From CALZJC01 sp963781065 (lineage in GTDB: Bacteria > Acidobacteriota > Thermoanaerobaculia > Multivoradales > JAHEKO01): a stretch of 64,000 nucleotides of DNA. The position numbers were made by a program, and so were the translations under genes. Position 1 is the first letter of the stretch. Each line of letters begins with the position of its first letter. The notes beneath the pieces were generated by a model. The model was not told the DNA's origin and made no database searches. It saw only the letters and a list, made by a program, of their open reading frames with translations. This document shows, one piece after another, positions 1-8,058 of this stretch. The DNA lies in NCBI GenBank assembly GCA_963781065.1, contig CAWAET010000009.1, forward strand, positions 165,698 through 229,697, read 5' to 3'.

Positions 1-1397
1 GCACCGGCGAGGACTACTTCGTCGCCACCCGGACGATCGGGCCGTTCATCCTGCTGATGTCGCTGTTCGGCACCCACATGACGGCGTTCTCGCTGCTCGG
101 CGCCTCGGGCGAGGCCTACCACCGGGGCATCGGCGTCTTCGCCCTGATGGCCTCCTCCTCGGCCCTGGTGGTGCCGCTGGTCTTCCACTTCGTCGGCACC
201 CGGCTGTGGGCGCTGGGCAAGCGGCACGGCTACCTGACCCAGGTGCAGTTCTTCCGCGACCGCTGGGGCTCGGACGGGCTGGGCCTGCTGCTGTTCGTCG
301 TGCTGCTGGCGCTGCTCCTGCCGTACCTGCTGATCGGGGTCAAGGGCGCCGGCATCACGCTGGCGCAGATCACCGACGGGCAGGTGCCCGAGGCGGCCGG
401 CAGCTTGCTGATCTGCCTGGTGGTGCTGACCTACGTCACCAGCGGCGGGCTGCGCGGCACCGCCTGGGCCAACACCTTCCAGACCCTGGTCTTCATGATC
501 CTGGGCGCCGTCGCCTTCTTCACCATCATCGGCAACTCGGGCGGGCTGGCGGCGGCGCTGGAACGGGTGGCGGCGGCCCGGCCCGAGCTGCTGGTGCGCG
601 GCGACGGCCGTCCGGCCGCTCGAGCTGCTGAGCTACACCGCCATCCCGCTGTCGGTGGGCATGTTCCCGCACATCTTCATGCACTGGCTGACGGCGCGCA
701 GCGCCGCCGACCTTCCGGCTGCCGATCGTCGCCTACCCGCTGTGCGTCGCGGTCGTCTGGCTGCCCAGCGTCCTGCTGGGCGTGATCGGCGCCGCCGACA
801 TCCCCGGCCTCGAGGGCCCGGCGGCCAACGCGGTGCTGATCCGGATGATCGGCCTGCACGCGCCGAAGGTCCTGGCCGGGCTGCTGGCGGCGGGCGTCTT
901 CGCCGCGATCATGTCCTCGCTCGACTCCCAGATGCTCTCCCTGAGCGGCGCTGTTCACCGAGGACATCGTGCGCCACCACCGGCTCCACGACGAGATGAG
1001 CGAGCGCCGCCAGGTGCGCGCCGGCCGGCTGTTCGTGGCGGCGCTGCTGGCCCTGGTCTTCGCCCTGTCGCTGGTCGTCGACCGCAGCATCTTCCGCCTC
1101 GGCATCTGGTCGTTCACCGGCTTCGCCGGCCTCTTCCCGCTGGCGGTGGCGGCGATCTACTGGCGCCGCAGCACCCTCGCCGGCGCCTACGCCTCGATCC
1201 TCACCACCGCGGGCCTGTGGGTCTTCTTCGTCTTCCGCTCGTGGAACGAGCCGGGCTACACGGTGGGCGGCACCGGGCTGATGCCGGTGGCGGTGATCCT
1301 GGCGGGCTCGGTGGCGAGTCTCGTGCTGGTGTCGCTGCTCACGCGGCCGCCCGAAGACGACCGCGTGCGGCGCTTCTTCGATTCGGCCTCCGACTAG
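1..1397 (+). CDS. Sodium:solute symporter (SSS family), 5'-truncated and frameshifted
   Basis: Multi-pass membrane protein whose start lies before the window. It resembles the solute:sodium symporter family, which drives uptake of small solutes with the sodium gradient. The protein can be followed only by changing frame three times: near 605-618, near 708-713 and near 946-953. The pieces then read continuously, with hydrophobic segments, the stretch MFPHIFMHWLTA, then IMSSLDSQMLSLSG, then a last block of helices ending in RRFFDSASD. No in-frame stop interrupts the spliced reading, so small sequencing indels are more likely than a decayed gene. The transported solute cannot be told from the sequence. 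The gene converges on the VWFA-related gene. Confidence 0.75.
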
Positions 1398-1406
1398 CAA
1401 CCCCTG

Positions 1407-1439
1407 CCACCTCGCCGAGGCCGTTCGGCCTCCTCGTGG
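1407..1439. terminator. Hairpin between convergent genes, possible bidirectional terminator
   Basis: A GAGGCC / GGCCTC stem with a GTTC loop (1417-1432), flanked by a further CCAC / GTGG pairing, lies 10 bases after the symporter stop and 49 bases from the stop of the convergent VWFA-related gene. There is no clear T-run, so the terminator role is inferred from position only. Confidence 0.35.
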
Positions 1440-1487
1440 CGCTGCCATCCTCCTGGCCGGTATCCACGGCCGACCAGCCGCCGGCCC

Positions 1488-2564
1488 TCAGCCGCCGGCG
1501 CCGTAGCCGCTGCGCGCGCGCGCCTCGAGCTCGGGGTTCGTGGTCCGGACCTCGACCCGGCGATAGCCCGCTTCGCCGGGTGCCCGAGCGCTCTTGTAGC
1601 TCAGCAGGTAGAAGCCGCTGTTCTCGCGCTCGATCTCGCGCAACGTCTCGACCAGGTCGCGGCCGTGGAACGGATAGCCGCCGCCGGTGACGCGGGCGAG
1701 CCGTTCCAGCCCGGGCTGGCGGCCGCGGCCGGTGACGTCGAGCGGGTAGACCGCGACGTTGCTGCCGTTCAAAGCCTCGATCATCGTTTCGCGGCCGCGG
1801 CGCTCGGTACGGCCGATCGGCGGCGGGAAGTCGGCGCCGAGCAGGACCAGCACCTTGCGCCCCGGCACCCCGCCCAGCGGGTCCGCCAGCTCGGTCACCG
1901 CATCGCTCAGGCTGGCGGTGCGCCGCCGCAGGTCGCCGTCACCGAACAGCGCGGCGATCGAGGGCCCAGACGCGGGCGCGATCCTCGTCGACCAGTGCTT
2001 GCGGGGCGCGCGGCCGGCGGCGGCGCGGCGGATCGCCTCCTCGACCTCCGCCGGGTCGACGGTGAAGTCGCGCACCGGGTTCAGCGCCCCGTCGAAGGTG
2101 ACCACGGCCACGTGGTCGGTCGGCAGCAGATGACGGCGGACCCACTCGGCGCACTGGCCCCCGGCCCGCGGCAGCCGCGCCATCAGCACCGGGTCCCGGC
2201 TGGGGCCGGTCGGCGAGCGCACGAAGAGGAACACGAAGTAGCGATCCTCGGGCACCGCCGCCTCGCCCGCCGGCGCCGCCGGACCCAGCAGCCGGCGGTT
2301 GGAGTAGAACGAGACCGATTCGATCGCCACCGGGCGGCCGTCCTCCTCGACCACGAAGTCCTCCGCCACCAGGCCGACGATGACGTGCCCCTGGCGATCG
2401 GTCACCAGCACGTCGAGCAGCACTTCGCGAACCTCGAGCGCCGCCTCGACGCGGGCCGCGGGCTCCTCCTGGGCAAACGCGAGGCCGGCCCACAGGGAAG
2501 AAAGCACCAGCACGGCGATCGCCAGGCCGGTGCGCGGGTCTGGAACGGCCGCGAACGGGAGCAT
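1488..2564 (-). CDS. VWFA-related domain secreted protein (acidobacterial type)
   Basis: 358-residue protein with an N-terminal signal sequence (hydrophobic stretch about residues 11-31, likely cut near AFAQ). A short beta-rich block follows (VREVLLDVLVTDRQG, then LVAEDFVVEEDGRPV), typical of the start of the 'VWFA-related Acidobacteriota domain' family. The von Willebrand A-like fold follows, with VAVVTFDGALN and KVLVLLGADFPPP as core strands. Probably exported. The role is unknown; such domains bind ligands or partner proteins. The ATG at 2564 was chosen because a GGAAAG sits 7 bases upstream; a longer TTG-started reading to 2597 would hide the signal peptide. Divergent from the glycosyltransferase gene across a long spacer. 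Family assignment is recognition by pattern, not a database search. Confidence 0.8.
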   Translation of the reverse strand: MLPFAAVPDPRTGLAIAVLVLSSLWAGLAFAQEEPAARVEAALEVREVLLDVLVTDRQGHVIVGLVAEDFVVEEDGRPVAIESVSFYSNRRLLGPAAPAGEAAVPEDRYFVFLFVRSPTGPSRDPVLMARLPRAGGQCAEWVRRHLLPTDHVAVVTFDGALNPVRDFTVDPAEVEEAIRRAAAGRAPRKHWSTRIAPASGPSIAALFGDGDLRRRTASLSDAVTELADPLGGVPGRKVLVLLGADFPPPIGRTERRGRETMIEALNGSNVAVYPLDVTGRGRQPGLERLARVTGGGYPFHGRDLVETLREIERENSGFYLLSYKSARAPGEAGYRRVEVRTTNPELEARARSGYGAGG

Positions 2565-2643
2565 TGGTTGTTCTTTCCGGCGCGAGAGTAGCAGCAATGC
2601 GCCCTATTGATCGGCAAGCGACGCGGACGGGCCGGTCGGCTCT

Positions 2644-2805
2644 GGAGACGAGAGATGGGGGGCCCCAGGTACCGGCTCGGCTCAGTCGGACTATCAACGT
2701 TGCCTCGCCTGCGCACTCCCGACGCGCGGCATCGATCGAGAACTCCGAAGGCCGGTGCTGTAGCGCTGCTCGTGAGCTACCTGAGACCCCCCATCTCTCG
2801 TCTCC
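2644..2805. repeat. 28-bp inverted repeat, 106-bp spacer
   Basis: Arms 2644-2671 and 2778-2805. The outer 19 bases of each arm, GGAGACGAGAGATGGGGGG, match perfectly as reverse complements, and the inner ends both finish in CAGGTA after four mismatched bases. Arms of this length with a roughly 100-base spacer recur at 3184-3327 in the same spacer. The GGAG-N-CGAGAG core also appears in the palindrome at 5250-5366. Confidence 0.8.
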
Positions 2806-3183
2806 GCCGCCGACCTCCGCCGGTTGCGGCTGAGAGCGCGGAGGGGAATCGACTGGCCGCTCCGCTAGCGACGGTTGCAGTTCCGTCGCGGGGGAGCCGG
2901 GCCGCACTTCCGGGACGCCTCCCGGATCGCTCCGCTCGTTGCCCAACTGCGGCGCCTCTCGGGGGGCGCCCACTCTACTCCGCCCTCCTTCGGCGACCAG
3001 TCGGGGACGAGCGGGAACTTCCTGGTCCTGCTATTCGCCCGAAAGGCGCCCGGTTTGTGCCACCTCAGCGGCCGTCAGCACCACACAGTTCCCCTCTGCC
3101 TCCCCACCCCCACCTGCGGCGCGGGGCGACCTGCCGAACACTCGTTGTCGCCCCGTCCTTGCGCCCGCCGCCTCCGGAGCGGA

Positions 3184-3327
3184 GAGCCGCTGAGGTGTTG
3201 CCTCGTGCAGCATAAGAGAGCGCCCGGCAACGCGGCACGAGCTTCTCCTTACCTCGATGTACAGCTGAGGCTCAATCGCCGCCGGCACCACGCGCGATAG
3301 CGGAACGAGGCGACACCTCAGCGGCTC
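3184..3327. repeat. 23-bp inverted repeat, 98-bp spacer
   Basis: Arms 3184-3206 and 3305-3327 match as reverse complements at 22 of 23 positions (core GCCGCTGAGGTG). The same core occurs once more at 3061-3072. It lies upstream of the glycosyltransferase start at 3431. Function unknown; it could be a mobile-element relic or a regulatory site. Confidence 0.8.
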
Positions 3328-3430
3328 GTAGCGGCCCCCGGCAGCCCAACGCCCAGCCCGAGCCGAGCACCCGCCTGCTAGCATCTGCCCGAATCGGAAC
3401 CGCCCCAAGCCCCGCCGCGAACACCGCACC

Positions 3431-4795
3431 ATGAGAATCGCCTACGTCGCCCCAGGGGCCGCCGGCATGTACTGCGGCTCCTGCATCCACGACAACACCC
3501 TGGCCAGCGCGCTGCTGGAGCTCGGCCACGACGTGGCGATGGTGCCGCTGTACACGCCGATCCGCACCGACGAACCGCCGGTGGCCACCGAGAAGATCTT
3601 CTACGGCGCCGTCAACGTCTACCTGCAGCAGGTCCTGAAGATGTTCCGGCGCACGCCGCGGCTGCTCGACAGGGTCCTCGACAGCGGCGCCATGCTGGGC
3701 CTCGCCTCGCGCATGGCCGGCGCCTCCGACGCCGCCTCGCTGGGGCCGCTCACGCTGTCGGTGCTGCGCGGCGAGGAGGGCCGGCAGCGAAAGGAGCTCG
3801 AGCGGCTGACCGCCTGGCTGACCGAGTTCCAGCCCGACCTGGTGCAGCTCGGCAACGGCCTGCTGATCGGCATGGCGCGCGAGATCCACCGGGCCACCGG
3901 CGCGCCGGTGGTCTCGGGGCTGACCGGCGAGGACCTCTTCGTCGACGGTCTGCCCGAGCCCCACCGGGGCGAGGTGATGGCCGAGCTGCGGTTGCGGGCG
4001 GCCGAGCTGGCCGGCTTCCTGGCGCCCAGCCGGTTCTACGCCGAGCGGATGACCGAGCTGCTGGGGGTACCGGCCGAGCGGATGCATGTCGTGCCGCTGG
4101 GGGTCAACCTGAAGCACTTCGACGCCCCCGCGGCGGACAGCCTCGGCGCCGGACAGCCCGCCGCGGCCGGCAGCGTTGGGGACCTCGGATCTCCCGCCGG
4201 CGCCGCCGACACGGTCACGATCGGCTACCTGGCGCGGATCTGTCCGGAGAAAGGCCTCCACCTGCTGGTCGACGCATTCATCGAGCTCGCCGGGCGGCCC
4301 GGCGGCGAGACCGCGCGGCTGGAGGTCGGCGGCTGGGTGGCCAAGCGCGAGCGCGCCTATCTGGAAGGGCTCGAGGCCCGGGTGCGCCGCGCCGGGCTGG
4401 CCGATCGCGCCGTCTTCCACGGCGAGCTGAACGGCCCGGCCAAGCGCGCCCTGCTGCGGCGGATCGACCTGCTGTCGGTGCCCACCACCTATCGCGAGCC
4501 CAAGGGGCTGTACGTCCTCGAAGCGCTGGCGCACGGCGTGCCGGTGGTCCAGCCCGCGCACGGCGCCTTTCCCGAGATCATCGAGGCGACCGGCGGCGGT
4601 CTGCTGGTCGAGCCGGAGTCGGTCGACGCTCTCGCCGCGGGCCTGCTCGAGTTGATCGGCGACCCCGAGCGCCGCCGCGAGCTCGGTCGCCGCGGCCGCG
4701 CCGCCGTCGAGCGCGGCTTCGACAGCCGCCACATGGCCGAGCGGACGGCGGCGGTCTACAAGCGAATCATCGAGCAAGGGAGGGCCGCCGCGTGA
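3431..4795 (+). CDS. Glycosyltransferase, GT4/GT1-like fold
   Basis: 454-residue GT-B type glycosyltransferase expected to move a sugar from a nucleotide donor to a glycan or lipid acceptor. The N-terminal domain opens with the glycine-rich PGAAGMYCGSC block, while the C-terminal Glycos_transf_1 domain starts near residue 255 (TIGYLARICPEKGLHLLV). The EX7E nucleotide-sugar motif is seen as EPKGLYVLE near residues 356-364, followed by ALAHGVPVVQP. There is no signal peptide, so it is cytoplasmic. The stop codon overlaps the GTG start of the thioesterase by four bases (GTGA), so the two are probably co-translated. Donor and acceptor cannot be predicted. Confidence 0.9.
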   Translation: MRIAYVAPGAAGMYCGSCIHDNTLASALLELGHDVAMVPLYTPIRTDEPPVATEKIFYGAVNVYLQQVLKMFRRTPRLLDRVLDSGAMLGLASRMAGASDAASLGPLTLSVLRGEEGRQRKELERLTAWLTEFQPDLVQLGNGLLIGMAREIHRATGAPVVSGLTGEDLFVDGLPEPHRGEVMAELRLRAAELAGFLAPSRFYAERMTELLGVPAERMHVVPLGVNLKHFDAPAADSLGAGQPAAAGSVGDLGSPAGAADTVTIGYLARICPEKGLHLLVDAFIELAGRPGGETARLEVGGWVAKRERAYLEGLEARVRRAGLADRAVFHGELNGPAKRALLRRIDLLSVPTTYREPKGLYVLEALAHGVPVVQPAHGAFPEIIEATGGGLLVEPESVDALAAGLLELIGDPERRRELGRRGRAAVERGFDSRHMAERTAAVYKRIIEQGRAAA

Positions 4796-5220
4796 CCTCG
4801 AAAGCCCCGCTCAGCACCTTCACCACCCGCCGCAAGATCGAGTTCGCCGACACCGACATGGGCGGCATCGTCCACTTCGCCCGCTTCTTCATCTTCGTGG
4901 AGACCGCCGAGCACGAGTTTCTCGAGGCGGTGGGCACGCGAGTCCACCATGAGCGCGACGGCCATGAGATCGGCTGGCCCAGGGTCTCCGCCGCGCTCGA
5001 GTACCTCAGCCCCGCGCGGCTGGGCGACAAGTTGACGATCGAGCTGCGGGTGGCGCGGAAGGGCGCAAAGTCGATGACCTACGACTTCGACGTGCGGATC
5101 GGCGAGCGGCCGGTGGCGCGGGGGCGGATGAGCTCGGTCTGCTGTGTTCTGAACGACCCGGCGGGCATCCGCGCCATCCCGATCCCCGCCGACATCGCCG
5201 CCCGAATGGCCGAGCACTGA
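4792..5220 (+). CDS. Acyl-CoA thioesterase, 4-hydroxybenzoyl-CoA thioesterase (hotdog) family
   Basis: 142-residue single hotdog-fold protein. Residues 18-42 carry the family's active-site pattern (FADTDMGGIVHFARFF), with the catalytic Asp in DTDMGGIVHF, followed by VETAEHEFLEAVG. The family hydrolyses acyl-CoA or acyl-carrier-protein thioesters in the cytoplasm. The GTG start at 4792 overlaps the glycosyltransferase stop and is preceded by an AAGGGAGG Shine-Dalgarno sequence, which supports this start. The pairing with a glycosyltransferase hints at glycolipid or lipid metabolism, but this is only context. Confidence 0.88.
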   Translation: MTSKAPLSTFTTRRKIEFADTDMGGIVHFARFFIFVETAEHEFLEAVGTRVHHERDGHEIGWPRVSAALEYLSPARLGDKLTIELRVARKGAKSMTYDFDVRIGERPVARGRMSSVCCVLNDPAGIRAIPIPADIAARMAEH

Positions 5221-5249
5221 CCAACCCCATCCCCGGACGGCACCTCGTA

Positions 5250-5366
5250 GGCCGGCCGGGAGTCGAGAGGCGCCCGACCAAGGAGAGCATCCGAGCACGC
5301 AGCGAAAGCAGCGCGCGCAGGATGACTCTCCGTCCAGAGGGCCGCCTCTCGGCTCCAAGCCGGCCG
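5250..5366. repeat. Imperfect palindrome between convergent genes
   Basis: Arms 5250-5292 and about 5320-5366, with a 27-base loop rich in GC alternation. The arms share GGCCGG, GGAG-N-CGAGAGGCG and GGAGAG-CATCC blocks with small gaps. The GGAG-N-CGAGAG core (5259-5269 and, inverted, 5346-5356) is also in the arms of the 2644-2805 repeat. It sits exactly between the thioesterase and the acetyltransferase stops, so it may work as a bidirectional terminator or be a dispersed palindromic element. Confidence 0.65.
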
Positions 5367-5378
5367 GGCCACGGCGCT

Positions 5379-6035
5379 TCAGTCGAGCCGCACGGGATCG
5401 GCCGCCAACTCCTCGAACCGCTGGTAGAACCGCCCCACGTGCAGCCCGTCCACCAGCGCATGGTGGACCTCGACCGAGACCGGCAACAGGCACCGGTCGC
5501 CCACCGCGCGATACTTCCCGAAGACGATCTTGGGCACCGACAGGTCGGCCTTCATTGTGCGGGCGTGGCTGAAGCTCGAAAACGACACCCAGGGGATCAT
5601 CGAGTAGTGGATCATGTCGTCGCGCTCGGGCCGGGGGTGCAGGCCGCCCGGGCCGCCCTTCACCCGCTCCAGCTCGCGCGCGCCCGCCTCGGCGAACGCC
5701 ACGAAGCTCGGGCCGAAGTCGAAGTAGGCGAAGGCGAAGGTCTCGTCGGGCATCAGAACGGTGGAGCCGCCGTGGATCACCGGGTGCACCACCACCTGGT
5801 CGCCGCGTAGCCGGTAGCGCAACTCTTCGACCTCGTTGGCGGCCACCAGCGACAGCCAGAGCGAGGCGAGGAAGAACGACGGCCCGTCGGGCTCGGCGCA
5901 GCGTGCTACCAGCGCGGTGACGTCGACGTCGGCGCAGATGTTGAACCAGGGCTTCTCGTAGCCGCGGAAGAACTCGAAGTGGCGGCGCCGCTTCCAGCCC
6001 TCGAGGTCCAGCACCTCGGGCTCGCGCCGGCTCAC
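5379..6035 (-). CDS. Chloramphenicol acetyltransferase-like (CatA family) acyltransferase
   Basis: 218-residue protein, the usual CAT length. The family transfers acetyl from acetyl-CoA to a hydroxyl through a catalytic histidine, and the motif HHALVDGLHVGRF near residues 188-200 carries that histidine and the structural Asp. The N-terminal region (residues 12-32, including FFRGYEKPWFNI) and the core (WVSFSSFSHARTM) also fit the trimeric CAT fold. The GTG at 6035 is the chosen start, since it overlaps the upstream stop by four bases and matches the family N-terminus. It is last in an operon with an MbtH-like gene and two small membrane proteins. Whether it acetylates chloramphenicol or an unknown metabolite is open; the context suggests a biosynthetic or self-protection role. 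Confidence 0.85.
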   Translation of the reverse strand: MSRREPEVLDLEGWKRRRHFEFFRGYEKPWFNICADVDVTALVARCAEPDGPSFFLASLWLSLVAANEVEELRYRLRGDQVVVHPVIHGGSTVLMPDETFAFAYFDFGPSFVAFAEAGARELERVKGGPGGLHPRPERDDMIHYSMIPWVSFSSFSHARTMKADLSVPKIVFGKYRAVGDRCLLPVSVEVHHALVDGLHVGRFYQRFEELAADPVRLD

Positions 6036-6430
6036 GGCGAGCTCTCCCGATCCGGTCGGAAGGCAATCCAGGCCGCTACGACCAGGTCGAAGCCGATGCA
6101 GGCGCGCACGTACCAGGCAGGCGCGTAGCCGGCGGAGGTCAGGGGATGCAGCAGCAGGTCCCAACCGACATGCGCCGCCCAGCCGGCCGCCAGCCAGAGG
6201 GCCGCGCGCCGCCAGCCCAGCCAGGCCGCCGCGCCGAACAGCGCCACGCCGACGAGCTCGACCAACAGCGCGGCGCGGCCGGCGCCCGCGGCCAGCGCAA
6301 AGCCGACATAGACCAGCGCCGCCAACAGCAGGCCCTGGGCATAGATCCGGTCCTCGCCCCGCCGCGAGCGTGCCCAGAGCACCAGCGGCACCGCGAGCGC
6401 CGCCCCGATGAGAATCTGGAGGGCGCTCAT
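6032..6430 (-). CDS. Small integral membrane protein, DUF6010-like
   Basis: 132-residue, strongly hydrophobic protein with four or more predicted membrane helices. The motif AAHVGWDLLLHP near residues 87-98 resembles the conserved His-Trp-Asp-Leu patch of the DUF6010 family, whose function is unknown. The stop overlaps the acetyltransferase GTG, and the start is four bases after the preceding gene, so it is the third gene of a four-gene operon. The family match is from memory of the motif and should be searched. Confidence 0.6.
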   Translation of the reverse strand: MSALQILIGAALAVPLVLWARSRRGEDRIYAQGLLLAALVYVGFALAAGAGRAALLVELVGVALFGAAAWLGWRRAALWLAAGWAAHVGWDLLLHPLTSAGYAPAWYVRACIGFDLVVAAWIAFRPDRESSP

Positions 6431-6434
6431 CGCC

Positions 6435-6854
6435 TCAGACGTCCAGCAGGCCGCCGCCCGGGACGGCTGTCATCAGCACGCCGACCGGCCGCCGCAGGAC
6501 GTCGAGATGGCTCCACCAGGAGTGCCAGACCGCCCAGCCGAGATAGACCAGCAGCGCCGCCGCCAACAGGAAGACCAGGCTGCGCCAGCCGGACGCGGGC
6601 CGGGCGCGGTAGTCCAGCCACAGGTAGATCAGCAACAGGAGGCTGATAGCGACGATCATCGTCGGCAACCGGGCCCGCCCCAGCACCCGCTGCTCGAAAA
6701 GCAGAGCGGTCCAGGCCCCGCCGTCGCGCGAGCCGCTGGCCTGCACCGTCAACCAGAGGAAGAACAGACGAACCACGCCGACCCAGAGCAGCGTCAGGAG
6801 GATGCTCAGCGGGACCGGCAGCAGGGGCCTCGCGGCCGAGACGCGCAGCTTCAC
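6435..6854 (-). CDS. Hypothetical membrane protein
   Basis: 139-residue protein with an N-terminal helix (about residues 12-36), a second helix near 66-80 and a third near 91-110, with a Trp-rich stretch (WAVWHSWW) and a Gly/Leu C-terminus. No family was recognised. It is the second gene of the MbtH operon, six bases after the MbtH stop and four bases before the next start. Its position between an MbtH-like protein and a CAT-like enzyme is the only clue to its role. Confidence 0.6.
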   Translation of the reverse strand: MKLRVSAARPLLPVPLSILLTLLWVGVVRLFFLWLTVQASGSRDGGAWTALLFEQRVLGRARLPTMIVAISLLLLIYLWLDYRARPASGWRSLVFLLAAALLVYLGWAVWHSWWSHLDVLRRPVGVLMTAVPGGGLLDV

Positions 6855-6860
6855 CGCCCC

Positions 6861-7106
6861 TCAGCGCTTGCGGGTGGAAGCCTCCTCGACCTCCTCGCGC
6901 AGCGCCTCGACCCGCTCGCGGACGTCGGTGGGCCGGTTGTTGGTCCAGATCTCCTCGATGTAGCGGAGGCACTCCTCCTCTTCCGCCACCTTGCCTACCG
7001 CCCGCCAGCCGATCGGCACCCGCCGCTCGGCCGGGTAGATGCTGTACTGCTCCAGGTGGTTGACGACGACCTTGAAGGTCGGGATCTCTTGGTCGGCCCT
7101 CAGCAT
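6861..7106 (-). CDS. MbtH family protein (orphan)
   Basis: 81-residue protein with the MbtH signature spread along its length: N-x-E-Q-Y-S-I-Y-P near residues 16-24, P-x-G-W near 30-33, CLRYIEEIW near 45-53, then T-N-N-R-P and V-R. MbtH-like proteins bind and activate adenylation domains of non-ribosomal peptide synthetases. No synthetase is present in the window, so this is an orphan here. The family's invariant WTDMRP is WTNNRP, and the usual Trp in SIWP is Tyr. The start is the ATG at 7106 with GGAGG seven bases upstream. It is the first gene of the operon and is slightly longer than the usual 65-75 residues. Confidence 0.88.
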   Translation of the reverse strand: MLRADQEIPTFKVVVNHLEQYSIYPAERRVPIGWRAVGKVAEEEECLRYIEEIWTNNRPTDVRERVEALREEVEEASTRKR

Positions 7107-7359
7107 CTCGTATCCTCCAGCTGCGGCGCCACCGCCGCGGAATGGTTGAACGTTTCGGGAACACGCTATCAGAGCGGGCCGCGCTCGACACCGACCGCAG
7201 CGGCCCAGCACCCGGATCTTGCAGGGCACGATGCGGCCCGGCCAGGCTGTGGCGACCGCCGTGGCAATCCCGGGCGCGGCGGCGGTAACCTCTGACCTGC
7301 GTTTCTCACCGGGCCTGGTGAGAATGACCGGCTGGCGACGACATGGGAAGGGATCGACG

Positions 7360-8058
7360 ATGAGCGGCGAAGAGACGACAGGCGACCGCGGGCTCTCGGT
7401 CCAGGACGTGAGCAAGAGCTTCCTGCTCGGCGGCGAGACGGTGCGGGTGCTGGACGGGGCCAACCTGGAGCTGGCGCCCGGCGCGGCGGCGGCGATCGTC
7501 GGGCCGTCGGGGTCGGGCAAGAGCACCCTGCTGCACCTGATCGGCACGCTGGATCGGCCGGACTCCGGCACGATCGAGATCGACGGGCGCGACCCGCTGG
7601 CCCTGCCCGAGCCCGAGCTGGCCCGCTTCCGCAACCGCAGCATCGGCTTCGTCTTCCAGGACCATCACCTGCTGCCCCAGTACACGGTGCTCGAGAACGT
7701 GCTCCTGCCGACCCTGGCCTTCAAGCACGACGCCGCCGCGGCGCGCGACCGGGCCGCCGAGCTGCTGCGCGGCGTCGGCCTCGAGCACCGGCTGGGACAC
7801 CGCCCGGCGGAGCTGTCGGGCGGCGAGCGCCAGCGGGTGGCGGTGGCGCGAGCGCTGATCAACCGGCCCAGCCTGCTGCTGTGCGACGAGCCGACCGGCA
7901 GCCTCGACGCCGCCACCGCCGAAGCGGTCTCGGAGCTGCTGCTCGAGCTGCACCAACGCGAGGGGGCGATGCTTATCGCGGTCACCCACAGCCCGGACCT
8001 GGCCGGGCGGTTCGAGCGCCGCTACGGGCTCGAGGACGGCCGATGCGTCGCAGCCTGA
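7360..8058 (+). CDS. ABC transporter ATP-binding protein, LolD/MacB type
   Basis: 232-residue ATPase. It shows Walker A GPSGSGKST (about residues 49-57), Q-loop VFQDHHLLPQY, signature LSGGERQ, Walker B LLLCDEP and an H-loop in VTHSPDL. The LolD/MacB-like group energises FtsX-type permeases that move lipoproteins, peptides or drugs between inner membrane and periplasm without a classical transport path. The ATG at 7360 is preferred over upstream in-frame starts because GGGAAGGG lies about seven bases before it. It overlaps the permease start by 16 bases, so the pair is one operon. Confidence 0.92.
   Translation: MSGEETTGDRGLSVQDVSKSFLLGGETVRVLDGANLELAPGAAAAIVGPSGSGKSTLLHLIGTLDRPDSGTIEIDGRDPLALPEPELARFRNRSIGFVFQDHHLLPQYTVLENVLLPTLAFKHDAAAARDRAAELLRGVGLEHRLGHRPAELSGGERQRVAVARALINRPSLLLCDEPTGSLDAATAEAVSELLLELHQREGAMLIAVTHSPDLAGRFERRYGLEDGRCVAA

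Larger units (their letters stand above)
2565..3430. other. Divergent intergenic spacer with long inverted repeats
   Basis: 866 bases between the divergent VWFA-related and glycosyltransferase genes. All six frames give only arginine/proline-rich shadow peptides, and no protein family is recognisable. It holds two long inverted repeats (listed separately), a 7-bp GCGACGG hairpin near 2868-2889, and three copies of CACCTCAGCGGC: at 3061-3072 and 3314-3325 in one orientation and at 3186-3197 inverted. Promoters for both neighbours should lie here, but no convincing -35/-10 pair is visible. Confidence 0.6.

Noticed and set aside
3272..4777. Long minus-strand open frame (501 codons) under the glycosyltransferase
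   Set aside because: Composition is that of antisense GC-rich shadow (His/Gln/Gly/Arg-rich, no motifs), and the plus-strand frame is a clear GT4 protein.
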